Positions 51,406 to 59,865 of a stretch of DNA of 64,000 nt are shown in pieces. Each line of letters opens with the position of its first letter. The stretch's first letter is position 1. A program made the translations under genes and the position numbers. The stretch comes from Nocardioides immobilis (lineage in GTDB: Bacteria > Actinomycetota > Actinomycetes > Propionibacteriales > Nocardioidaceae). The notes under the pieces are model-generated. The model ran no database searches. It worked only from the letters and a program-made list of their open reading frames with translations, and was not told where the DNA came from. The stretch spans positions 62,001 through 126,000 of the forward strand of contig NZ_QXGH01000013.1 in NCBI RefSeq assembly GCF_003515065.1. Reading direction: 5' to 3'.

Positions 51406-51428
51406 GGACGTCCGATTATCGGATGTCC
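51406..51428. promoter_or_regulatory. Palindromic operator upstream of the 2-oxoacid dehydrogenase operon
   Basis: Ten-base arms around TTA (GGACGTCCGA and TCGGATGTCC) with one mismatch. It shares the GGACGTCC core with the icmF operator at 31634-31641. A TACGAT -10-like hexamer follows at 51475-51480, about 107 bases before the E1alpha start. Confidence 0.7.
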
Positions 51429-51586
51429 ACACTGATTGGTCGGCGCCGAAAGCACCGGCTAGCGTGTGCGCCGCTACGATTGTGGCCTCGCTCACACGGC
51501 CGCACCACCCCGCGGTCGGTGAACGGGAACGACCGGCAACCCGGCACGGCGGAGACCCCGCGGTCCGGCGACACCAAGGAGTGTTC

Positions 51587-52747
51587 GTGACGCAAAGAGA
51601 CACTGGATTCGGGCCCGACCTCAGCGAGGTTTTCGGGCCGAAGCACGAGGACGGCGGGCCCGAGCTGATCCAGCTCCTCACCCCCGAGGGAGTGCGCGTC
51701 CAGCACCCCGAGTTCGATCTCGACTTCTCCGCCGAGGAGCTGCGCGGCTTCTACCGCGACATGGTGCTCGTCCGCCGGATCGACGTCGAGGCCACCGCGC
51801 TCCAGCGGCACGGTGAGCTCGGGATCTGGGCCCAGCTGCTCGGTCAGGAGGCCGCGCAGATCGGCGCCGGCCGGGCCGTGCTCCCGCAGGACTTCGTGTT
51901 CCCGACGTACCGCGAGCACGGCGTCGCCTACTGCCGCGGGCTCGACCCGCTGAAGCTGCTCGGGCTCTTCCGCGGGGTCGACCACGGCGACTGGAACCCG
52001 TCCGACTACAACTTCAACCTCTACACGATCGTGATCGGCGCCCAGACGCTGCACGCGACCGGCTACGCGATGGGCATGCAGCGCGACGGCGTCGTCGGCA
52101 CCGGCGACCCCGAACGCGACAGCGCCGTACTGGCGCACTTCGGGGACGGGGCGAGCAGCCAGGGCGACGTCAACGAGGCGTTCATCTTCGCCGCCTCCTA
52201 CAACGCGCCGGTCGTGTTCTTCTGCCAGAACAACCAGTGGGCGATCTCGGAGCCGATCGAGCGGCAGAGCCGGATCCCGCTCTACCAGCGGGCGCTCGGC
52301 TTCGGCTTCCCCGGGCTCCGGGTCGACGGCAACGACGTGCTCGCGACGTACGCCGTCACCAAGGCCGCGCTCCAGCGCGCCCGTGACGGCCAGGGGCCGA
52401 CGTTCATCGAGGCCTACACCTACCGGATGGGCGCGCACACCACGACCGACGACCCCACCCGCTACCGCCTCTCCGAGGACCTGGAGAACTGGAAGCTCAA
52501 GGACCCGATCGCGCGGCTCGAGGTCTACCTCAAGCGCAACGGGCTCGCCGAGGAGGCCTTCTTCAGCGACCTCGCCGCCGAGGCCGACGAGCTGGGTCAC
52601 ACCCTGCGCGAGGGCTGCAAGGCGATGCCGGATCCACGACCGCTCGACATCTTCGACCGGGTCTATGCCGAGACCACGCCCGAGCTGGAGGCGCAGCGCG
52701 ACGGCTACGCCGCCTACCTCGCGACGTTCGAGGGAGCGCACTCATGA
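51587..52747 (+). CDS. 2-oxoacid (branched-chain/pyruvate) dehydrogenase E1 alpha subunit
   Basis: 386 residues from GTG 51587, with AAGGAG at 51576-51581. Thiamine-diphosphate motif: GDG at 186-188 through NN at 215-216 (FGDGASSQGDVNEAFIFAAS, then CQNNQWAIS). Together with E1beta it decarboxylates a 2-oxoacid and passes the acyl group to E2 lipoate. The three-gene E1alpha-E1beta-E2 form with separate E1 subunits is that of actinobacterial BkdABC-type complexes, while the pyruvate complex of these bacteria usually has a homodimeric E1. So branched-chain 2-oxoacids are the likelier substrate; pyruvate remains possible. Confidence 0.92.
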   Translation: MTQRDTGFGPDLSEVFGPKHEDGGPELIQLLTPEGVRVQHPEFDLDFSAEELRGFYRDMVLVRRIDVEATALQRHGELGIWAQLLGQEAAQIGAGRAVLPQDFVFPTYREHGVAYCRGLDPLKLLGLFRGVDHGDWNPSDYNFNLYTIVIGAQTLHATGYAMGMQRDGVVGTGDPERDSAVLAHFGDGASSQGDVNEAFIFAASYNAPVVFFCQNNQWAISEPIERQSRIPLYQRALGFGFPGLRVDGNDVLATYAVTKAALQRARDGQGPTFIEAYTYRMGAHTTTDDPTRYRLSEDLENWKLKDPIARLEVYLKRNGLAEEAFFSDLAAEADELGHTLREGCKAMPDPRPLDIFDRVYAETTPELEAQRDGYAAYLATFEGAHS

Positions 52748-53724
52748 GCACCAAGATCACGCTCGCCCAGGGGCTCAACCGCGGCCTGCGCAAGGCGATG
52801 GAGGCGGACGACAAGGTCCTGCTGATGGGTGAGGACGTCGGCAAGCTCGGCGGCGTCTTCCGGATCACCGACGGCCTGCAGAAGGACTTCGGCGAGGACC
52901 GGGTCATCGACTCGCCGCTCGCCGAGTCCGGCATCGTCGGTACGGCGGTCGGCATGGCGATGCGCGGCTACCGGCCGGTGGTGGAGATCCAGTTCGACGG
53001 GTTCGTCTACCCCGCCTACGACCAGATCGTCTGCCAGGTCGCCAAGCTGCACTTCCGCAGCCAGGGGCGGGTCAAGATGCCGATGGTCATCCGGATCCCG
53101 TTCGGCGGCGGCATCGGCGCGGTCGAGCACCACTCGGAGTCGCCGGAGGCGCAGTTCGCGCACACCCCCGGCCTCAAGGTGGTCGCCTGCTCGAACCCGG
53201 TCGACGGCTACTGGATGATCCAGCAGGCGATCGCCCACGACGACCCGGTGATCTTCCTCGAGCCGAAGCGGCAGTACCACGCGCAGAAGGCCGAGCTCGA
53301 CGACACCCTCGAGCCGATGCCGCTGTTCGAGTCCCGGCTGGTCCGCCCGGGCAGCGACGCGACGCTGCTCTCCTACGGGCCGACCGTCAAGACCTGCCTC
53401 AACGCTGCCGAGGCGGCCGCGGGAGAGGGCAAGTCGCTCGAGGTGATCGACCTGCGCACGTTGTCCCCGCTGGACATGGGTCCGGTCTACGAGTCCGTAC
53501 GTCGGACCGGCCGCGCGGTCGTCGTGCACGAGGCCCACGTCAACCTGGGACTCGGTGCCGAGCTGGCCGCGCGGATCACCGAGGAGTGCTTCTACTCCCT
53601 GGAGGCGCCCGTGCTCCGCGTGGGCGGCTTCGACACGCCCTACCCCGCGTCGCGGCTCGAGGAGGACTGGCTCCCTGACCTCGACCGGGTCCTCGACGCC
53701 GTCGACCGCAGTCTGGAGATCTGA
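52744..53724 (+). CDS. 2-oxoacid dehydrogenase E1 beta subunit
   Basis: 326 residues; ATGA overlap with the E1alpha stop. Typical transketolase-like E1beta: MGEDVGKLGGVFRITDGL, ESGIVGTAVGMAMRGYRPVV, then the C-terminal VIDLRTLSPLDMGPV and GRAVVVHEAHVNLGLGAELA. It forms the alpha2-beta2 heterotetramer with the previous product, and contributes the ThDP pyrimidine-binding half of the site. Frame and length are intact. Operon position 2 of 3. Confidence 0.93.
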   Translation: MSTKITLAQGLNRGLRKAMEADDKVLLMGEDVGKLGGVFRITDGLQKDFGEDRVIDSPLAESGIVGTAVGMAMRGYRPVVEIQFDGFVYPAYDQIVCQVAKLHFRSQGRVKMPMVIRIPFGGGIGAVEHHSESPEAQFAHTPGLKVVACSNPVDGYWMIQQAIAHDDPVIFLEPKRQYHAQKAELDDTLEPMPLFESRLVRPGSDATLLSYGPTVKTCLNAAEAAAGEGKSLEVIDLRTLSPLDMGPVYESVRRTGRAVVVHEAHVNLGLGAELAARITEECFYSLEAPVLRVGGFDTPYPASRLEEDWLPDLDRVLDAVDRSLEI

Positions 53725-53726
53725 CC

Positions 53727-55205
53727 GTGCCCGAGTACCTGCTGCCCGATGTCGGTGAAGGCCTGACCGAGGCCGAGATCGTGACCTGGAAGGTCAAGGT
53801 CGGCGACCAGGTCGCCATCAACGACGTCGTCGTCGAGATCGAGACCGCGAAGTCGCTGGTCGAGCTGCCGTCCCCCTACGCCGGTGAGGTGACCGCGATC
53901 CTCGTCGCCGAGGGAGAGACGGTGCCGGTCGGTACGCCGATCATCGCCATCGGGGCCGCTGCGCCGGCGGGCGGTGCGAGCGGTCCGTCCGGGTCGGGCG
54001 CGATGGACATCGACATGTCCAACCCGGCGGCGAGCGGCGGCGGCGAGGGCGAGTCCCTGGTCGGCCGGATGAAGGCCGACCGTGGTCCCCAGCGCCGGGC
54101 GCGACGCCCGCTCGTCGAGGCCGCGGGGGAGCGGACCGCGCGCGCGGACGTCCACGACGTGTTCAACCAGAACGTCACCGACCAGCACAGCAAGGTCGCG
54201 CAGCTGGTCTCCACCGTGCTGGGTGATGCCGAGGAGCAGTCCCTCGCGGCAGGTGGCCCGACGGCACCGCCGACCGCCCCGGCGCCCGTTGCGGGAGAGA
54301 CCGCCACGGCCGGCGTCCGGACACTGGCCAAGCCGCCGGTGCGCAAGCTGGCGAAGGACCTGGGAGTCGACCTTCGGTCGCTCTCGCCGAGCGGCCCGGG
54401 TGGCACCGTGAGCCGGGCCGACGTCGAGGCCGCCGCCGGCTCGGTGGTGACGCCCGCCGAGCCTGTCGAGGCGTCTACGTCCGCCGGGCCTGTCCAGGCG
54501 TCGGGCCAGCGTGAGACCCGCGAGCCCATCAAGGGCGTGCGGAAGATGATGGCGGCCGCGATGACGGAGTCGGCGTTCACCGCGCCCCACGTCACCGAGT
54601 GGGTCACCATCGACGCCACCGCGACCCTGGACTTCGTCGCGCGGCTCAAGGAGCGGCGCGAGTTCAAGGGCGTGAAGGTCTCTCCGCTGCTGGTCTTCGC
54701 ACGTGCGGTGACCCTGGCGATGCGACGCACCCCGATGATCAACTCGACGTGGGACGAGGCGGCCGGCGAGGTCGTGGTCAAGCACTACGTCAACCTCGGC
54801 ATCGCAGCAGCCACGCCGCGCGGTCTCGTCGTACCCAACGTCAAGGACGCGCACGCCCTCGACCTCGTCGACCTGGCACGGGAGCTCGAGGCGCTCACGG
54901 CGACGGCCCGCGAGGGGCGGACGCAGCCGGCCGACATGGCAGGCGGGACCTTCACCATCACCAACGTCGGTGTGTTCGGCGTCGATGCCGGCACGCCGAT
55001 CATCAACCCCGGTGAGTCCGCGATCCTCTGCATGGGGGCGATCAAGTCGAAGCCGTGGGTCGTGGGGGACCAGGTGGTGCCCCGCCAGGTGACGACGCTG
55101 GCGCTCTCGTTCGACCACCGGCACATCGACGGCGCGACGGGTTCGCAGTTCCTCGCCGACGTCGCGGACATCGTGGCCGACCCGGCGACGGCGCTGCTGT
55201 TCTGA
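53727..55205 (+). CDS. 2-oxoacid dehydrogenase E2 (dihydrolipoamide acyltransferase)
   Basis: 492 residues from GTG 53727, 2 bases after the E1beta stop. One lipoyl domain at residues 1-75 with the lipoylated K42 (IETAKSLVELPSPYAG); a long linker (78-190) that is Gly/Ala/Pro/Ser-rich in part; the peripheral-subunit-binding domain near 195-235 (KPPVRKLAKDLGVDLRSLSP); and the catalytic domain with H464-x3-D468-G (SFDHRHIDGATG). A single lipoyl domain is the BkdC form. No E3 (lipoamide dehydrogenase) gene follows, so E3 must be supplied from elsewhere. Confidence 0.93.
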   Translation: MPEYLLPDVGEGLTEAEIVTWKVKVGDQVAINDVVVEIETAKSLVELPSPYAGEVTAILVAEGETVPVGTPIIAIGAAAPAGGASGPSGSGAMDIDMSNPAASGGGEGESLVGRMKADRGPQRRARRPLVEAAGERTARADVHDVFNQNVTDQHSKVAQLVSTVLGDAEEQSLAAGGPTAPPTAPAPVAGETATAGVRTLAKPPVRKLAKDLGVDLRSLSPSGPGGTVSRADVEAAAGSVVTPAEPVEASTSAGPVQASGQRETREPIKGVRKMMAAAMTESAFTAPHVTEWVTIDATATLDFVARLKERREFKGVKVSPLLVFARAVTLAMRRTPMINSTWDEAAGEVVVKHYVNLGIAAATPRGLVVPNVKDAHALDLVDLARELEALTATAREGRTQPADMAGGTFTITNVGVFGVDAGTPIINPGESAILCMGAIKSKPWVVGDQVVPRQVTTLALSFDHRHIDGATGSQFLADVADIVADPATALLF

Positions 55206-55261
55206 CGGAGGTTGTGGAACCCGATTGGCTAGGTGCCTGCCCGGCGGGGTAGGAACAGTCC

Positions 55262-56695
55262 GTGACGACGCCAACCGGGCCCATGGAGGGATTCCCGGAG
55301 CCGGGTGAGCGGATCGGTCCCTACGAGATCGTCCGCCAGCTCGGCATGGGCGGGATGGGCGTGGTCTTCGAGGCCGTCGACACGGTGCTGAAGCGGCGGG
55401 TGGCGCTCAAGATCATCTCGCCGTACCTCGCCGACGACCCGGCGTTCCGGGTGCGGTTCACCCAGGAGGCCCAGGCGCAGGCGTCGCTCGACTCGCCGCA
55501 CGTCGTCCAGGTGTTCGCCCACGGGGAGGCCGACGGCGCGCTCTACATCGCCTCACAGCTGATCCCGGACGGCGACCTCGGCAACATGATCCAGGCGTCG
55601 GGCGCGCCGCCGCCGCGGATCGCGCTCGACCTGCTCGCCCAGATCGCCACGGGCCTCTCCGACGCGCACGCGATGGGGCTCGTGCACCGCGACATCAAGC
55701 CTGCGAACGTGCTGCTGCGGATCCGTGGCGAGGAGGTGTCGGCGTACCTCGCGGACTTCGGCATCGCGCGCCGCACCGACGTCGACCCGGCGCTCAGCCA
55801 GACCCTGACCACCCAGGGGTTCGTGGTCGGGACGCCGAGCTACATGGCGCCGGAGCTCCACACCGGGGGCGCGCCGGGTGCGCAGACGGACGTCTACTCG
55901 CTCGGCTGCCTGCTCTGGGCGGCACTCGTCGGCCGGTCGCCGTACTCCGGCACGACGGACTACCAGCTGGTCGCCGCGCACGTGTCCGCCCCGGTCCCGC
56001 AGCTCGCGGCCGCCGGGCCGTTCGAGCGCGAGGTCAACCGGATCCTGCGGACCGCGCTGGCCAAGAGACCGGCCGACCGCTACCCGTCGGCGGCCGCCCT
56101 GCGCGACGACCTTCGCCGGGTGCTGCGATCGTTCCCCGCGCCGGTCCGGGTCCAGCAGGGCACCGGCCTCGAGCCGCCCGCTCCCACGCAGGCGCCGGCA
56201 TCGACCCATGCGCCGGCTCCGCTGTACGGCACTCCCGTCCCGTCGCCGGGACCGAGCCGTTCCCGCACCCCGCTGCTGGCCGCGCTGGCGCTGGTGGCGG
56301 TGCTCGTCATCGTGGGTGGAGCCATCGGCGCGGTCTTCGCGCTCCGCGGCGACGATGGTGGCGGAGGTGGCGGTGGTGGCGGCCCGTCGTCGGACACGAC
56401 CAACGAGAACGGGCTGACCGCGGAGGAGCAGGAAGCCGCCGACAACATCGCGGCGGCGTTCACCGAGGACGACGACTTCGAGCCCGCCGAGGCCGCGTGC
56501 ATCTCCCGCGAGCTGGTCGAGCGCTCCGGCATCGAGGGGCTGCAGCAGAAGGGCGTCATCGACGAGGACCTGACGTTCATCGCCGACGACGCCGGCGGGT
56601 CGCCCGATCCCGAGTTCCTCAAGGACATCATCGCCGTGAGCGTGACGTGCGTGTTCGAGACGGTCAGCTTCGGCAGCACCCCGAGCCAGAGCTGA
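55262..56695 (+). CDS. Membrane Ser/Thr protein kinase (PknB-like)
   Basis: 477 residues from GTG 55262. Kinase domain about 20-290: glycine loop LGMGGMGVVFEA, K50 (VALKII), catalytic HRD 142-144 (LVHRDIKPANVLL), DFG 165-167, then the activation segment QGFVVGTPSYMAPELH. A Pro/Ala juxtamembrane linker, a single membrane helix at about 340-362 (LLAALALVAVLVIVGGAIGA), a Gly run and a ~100-residue outer domain (EEQEAADNIAAAFTEDD, later ACISRELVERSGIEGL) without PASTA repeats. It probably senses an envelope signal. It lies 56 bases after the E2 gene but is likely separate. Confidence 0.92.
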   Translation: MTTPTGPMEGFPEPGERIGPYEIVRQLGMGGMGVVFEAVDTVLKRRVALKIISPYLADDPAFRVRFTQEAQAQASLDSPHVVQVFAHGEADGALYIASQLIPDGDLGNMIQASGAPPPRIALDLLAQIATGLSDAHAMGLVHRDIKPANVLLRIRGEEVSAYLADFGIARRTDVDPALSQTLTTQGFVVGTPSYMAPELHTGGAPGAQTDVYSLGCLLWAALVGRSPYSGTTDYQLVAAHVSAPVPQLAAAGPFEREVNRILRTALAKRPADRYPSAAALRDDLRRVLRSFPAPVRVQQGTGLEPPAPTQAPASTHAPAPLYGTPVPSPGPSRSRTPLLAALALVAVLVIVGGAIGAVFALRGDDGGGGGGGGGPSSDTTNENGLTAEEQEAADNIAAAFTEDDDFEPAEAACISRELVERSGIEGLQQKGVIDEDLTFIADDAGGSPDPEFLKDIIAVSVTCVFETVSFGSTPSQS

Positions 56696-56706
56696 GGCGC
56701 CGCCCG

Positions 56707-56723
56707 CTGGTTGAGGTGCGAGG
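56707..56723 (+). repeat. 17-base intergenic repeat, copy 2
   Basis: CTGGTTGAGGTGCGAGG, identical to the minus strand at 10160-10176. It lies 114 bases upstream of HNH copy 2, while copy 1 lies 124 bases upstream of HNH copy 1, so the two repeats travel with the genes. Confidence 0.6.
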
Positions 56724-56837
56724 AGTACGGCGGTCCAGGCACCCGGCGAGCCACTTGTGGTCCACAGGCCAGCTTGACGAACCGCCTGTCCACAGGCGGG
56801 TTCCGCGCGTTTCGATGTGTCGGTGGTCGGATGTTGA

Positions 56838-58170
56838 ATGTTCAGTATGGATCTCGGGACCGCACCCCTCTTCGACCTCACCGCCACCCCGGCGGACGAG
56901 GCCGCCGAGCCCGCGCCGGTCTCGCGTTCGCAGGAGCTACTGGCCGAGATCCGTGACGACCAGACCGCGATCACCGAGCACGAGATCTCCAAGATCCGTC
57001 GGATCGCCGAGTGGGCGGGCGAGCATGTGGTGGCCGAAGAAGGGGACGCTTCGACGATCACCGAGCGCGGTCTGGACACCGGGCTCCCGGTCGCCGGACC
57101 CGGCGCCCCGTTGATCAGCGACTTCGCGGTGATGGAGCTCTCCGCCCTCGTCGGTCGGTCGTTGGACTCCGGCCGCTCCTATGTGGGGCAGGTCGTCGAG
57201 CTGGCCTACCGGCTCCCCAGGACCTGGGCCCGGGTGCTGGAGGGCCGGGTGCCGGTGTGGAAGGCACTCCGGTTCGCCGAGTCCACCCGCACCCTGCCCG
57301 CCGATGCCGCTGGGTTCGTGGACCGGCAGCTCGCGCCCATCGCCCATGTGGTTTCCTGGGCGCAGATCGACCGGCTGGTCGAGGAGGCCCTGGTCCGCTA
57401 CGACCCGCAAGCGGCCGAGGAGAAGCGCACGGCGGCCCAAGAGACGCGGCACGTCGACATCGACCTCGACCAGGCTGGGTTCGACGGCACCGTCGAGGTC
57501 ACCGCCACCCTCGACGTCGCCGATGCCCTGGACCTCGAAGCCGCGGTCGCCCGCCGGGCGAAGCTGCTCGGCCAGCTCGGCTGTGAGGAGTCGTTGGACG
57601 TGCGCCGGTCGGTCGCTCTCGGGGAGATCGCCCGCCAGGATCTCGCCCTCGCCCTCGACCTCGAGGTCGTCGACCCCGAGACCGGGGAGATCACCCGGAC
57701 CGTCCCCGGCTGCAGGGTCGAGCTGATCGTCCACCTCAACGACAACGGCGGCCACACGGCCGATGGCGCGGTCGGCCGGTTCGCCAACACCCGCACCCCG
57801 ATCTCACCGGAGCAGGTCAAGCAGTGGATGGGCACCCCGGGCACCAGCGTGCTGGTGCGACCGGTGATCGACCTCAACGGCCAGGCCCGCCGAGCGCTGC
57901 GACCTCGACCACAACGTGCCCCACACCCAGGGCGGACCAACATGTCGGTGCAACCTCAACCCGAAGTGCCGAGGCCACCACCGGTACAAGACCTCAGGCC
58001 TCGCAACCTGCCGGGTCCTCTCACCCGGCACCTACCTGTGGACCCTGCCCAGCGGCCTGTACCTGGTCGACCCCACCGGCACCTACGACCTCACACCCCG
58101 ACCCGGCACCACCCAGCCGACCGAGCCGCCGACCGACCCGGCCGACCCGGCCGACCCACCCGACGAGTAG
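56838..58170 (+). pseudogene. DUF222/HNH endonuclease-domain protein, copy 2, internal deletion
   Basis: The DUF222 half reads intact from ATG 56838 (MFSMDLGTAPLFDL) to PVIDLNGQ, and is near-identical to copy 1 through ISPEQVKQWMGTPGTSVLV. After DLNG, an 89-base segment present in copy 1 (its 8906-8994) is missing here, joined at a short GGCCA-like repeat. The loss is not a multiple of three, so the frame shifts and the first HNH cysteine pair (CTYPYC) is gone. The remaining HNH part (HTQGGPTCRCNLNPKC to DPADPPDE) lies in another frame at 57916-58170. Hence copy 2 keeps the half that copy 1 has broken, and the reverse. Confidence 0.9.
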
Positions 58171-58295
58171 CCACCGAGCCCCGACACCCCGCCTCGGCGG
58201 GGCTAATGGCGCGCTCAAGGGTGGGTTTCGAGGCTCCTCGCGAGCGCTCGTCGCGCCGCAACCCCGGACGGCGCGGCCACGTCCTCGACCGCCGC

Positions 58296-59819
58296 TCAGC
58301 CGTCGGCGAGCCGGATCAGGCCGGCGACGGTGGCGACGTACAGCGTGCCGTCCGGACCGAGGTAGATCGCCGCGTAGTGGTTGTTCCACTGGATGCCGGT
58401 CCCGGTCAGCCTGCTCCAGGCGACGCGGCCGGTGCGGATGTCGATGGCGGTGAGGTACCACGCGTCGATCAGGTCGGAGCGGACCGGCTTGGTGTAGGCG
58501 TAGACCAGCCCGTTGCCGAGCGACGCCTTCGCGACCGACGTCGGCGCGATCACGTCGTTGTTGGTCCAGGCGACCCGGCACCCGTCGCGCTCGATGAGGA
58601 CCCGCGCCAGGCCTGGCGTCGTCGACTGTCCCAGCATCGTCGCCTGTACGCCGGTGTAGCCGTAGTTGTTCTCGATGATCAGTGAGTTGCCGGCAGCCAC
58701 CAGGCTGTTCTCGGTCGCGCTCGCGCCCTCGGTCAGCACCGGCACCTGGCAGTGGAGCCGGTCGGTGACGCCGCTGCGCCGGTCGTAGACGATGACCTGG
58801 CTGCGGGGCTCGGCGTTGTCCGCGATGGCGATCCACCGGCGGCCGATGAGGGTGGGGGAGGTGCCCGAGCCCTGCGAGAGGGTGCCGGGCTTGACCTTCG
58901 TGCCGCGGTCGTAGGCGATCCGCCAGGTCACCCGCGGCTGGCCGGTCGCGTCGGCGTCGAGGCGGTACGTCGCGTGGGTGGTGACGGCGTACATGCCGCC
59001 GGTCTCGTCGCTGGAGACCGAGTTGAAGATGCCCTCGCCGGTCGGCAGCGCAAGGACCCCGACCTGGCCGGTGGCGCGGTCGAGGGTGCCGACGACGCCC
59101 TGCTGGCTGAACCACCACAGCCGGCCGGACCAGTCGACGCCGGTGGCCACCAGGCAGTCGTCGTCGGAGAGGTACGACGCCATCGGCCAGTCGCGCACCC
59201 GGGAGAGGGTCCCGTCCGCGCCGACCGCGATCTCGGCGATCCCGGCGTCGGTCGTGGTCGCGAACGCGTGGTCGTGCGGGTCGAGGAAGAAGTAGGTGCC
59301 GCCGCAGATGTCGGTGAGCGGGTTGGCGCCACTGGTGAGGTCGCGCTGCGAGACCTGCAGCTCGTCGACCGGGTTGAGGGTGACCGGGTCGACGACCATC
59401 ATCGTGAAGCCCTCGAGACCGCCGCAGAGGCCGACCAGCCGGCCGTGGGAGTCGAACGCGATCGTCGCGCACTCACGGATGCCGTAGCTGCGCGACCTGA
59501 TCCCGAGGTCGTGACCGAGCGGCCCGCTGACGTCGTACGCATCGGTGCTGTAGGCGTCGTTGTGCATGCTGCTCGTGCCGTTGGCCGACAGGTACGGGTG
59601 CTGCGGCACGTCCGGGGCCGGGAGCGGCCGCGGGGTGGCCTCGGTGCCGACGAACCTCGGCACCAGCAGGTCGGTCGGCAGCGACGGGATCGGCAGTCCC
59701 GGCACGGCCGGGATCGGCGGGAGCGCCGGGTCGTCCGCAGCGACGGGCGCCGAGGGTCCGGTGCCGAGGACGAGAGCGAGAGCGGCGGCCGAGATCCGCA
59801 CCAGGGAGCGAAGGCGCAC
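58296..59819 (-). CDS. Secreted beta-propeller-like (PQQ/WD-like repeat) protein
   Basis: 507 residues from GTG 59819. Residues 1-28 are a signal peptide (LRSLVRISAAALALVLGTGP, cleavage near VAADD). A Pro-rich linker follows. Residues about 85-500 repeat beta-strand units such as GLCGGLEGFTMMVVDPVTL, GTYFFLDPHDHAFATTTDA and GRLWWFSQQGVVGTLDRATG, consistent with a propeller. Catalytic residues not visible. A KstR-like box (59830-59843) lies 10 bases before the start, overlapping a TACACT -10-like hexamer that ends 6 bases from the GTG, so the message is probably leaderless. Role in lipid or steroid uptake is inferred only from the operator. Confidence 0.84.
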   Translation of the reverse strand: MRLRSLVRISAAALALVLGTGPSAPVAADDPALPPIPAVPGLPIPSLPTDLLVPRFVGTEATPRPLPAPDVPQHPYLSANGTSSMHNDAYSTDAYDVSGPLGHDLGIRSRSYGIRECATIAFDSHGRLVGLCGGLEGFTMMVVDPVTLNPVDELQVSQRDLTSGANPLTDICGGTYFFLDPHDHAFATTTDAGIAEIAVGADGTLSRVRDWPMASYLSDDDCLVATGVDWSGRLWWFSQQGVVGTLDRATGQVGVLALPTGEGIFNSVSSDETGGMYAVTTHATYRLDADATGQPRVTWRIAYDRGTKVKPGTLSQGSGTSPTLIGRRWIAIADNAEPRSQVIVYDRRSGVTDRLHCQVPVLTEGASATENSLVAAGNSLIIENNYGYTGVQATMLGQSTTPGLARVLIERDGCRVAWTNNDVIAPTSVAKASLGNGLVYAYTKPVRSDLIDAWYLTAIDIRTGRVAWSRLTGTGIQWNNHYAAIYLGPDGTLYVATVAGLIRLADG

Positions 59820-59829
59820 GCGCCGAGTG

Positions 59830-59843
59830 TAGAACCTGTTCTA
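59830..59843 (-). promoter_or_regulatory. KstR-like operator 3
   Basis: TAGAACCTGTTCTA fits TNNAACNNGTTNNA, with 6-base arms that match fully. It is placed at the same distance (10 bases) from its gene start as operator 1 at 16937-16950. Confidence 0.72.
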
Positions 59844-59865
59844 CCTCGACGTCACTGCTTCGGTC

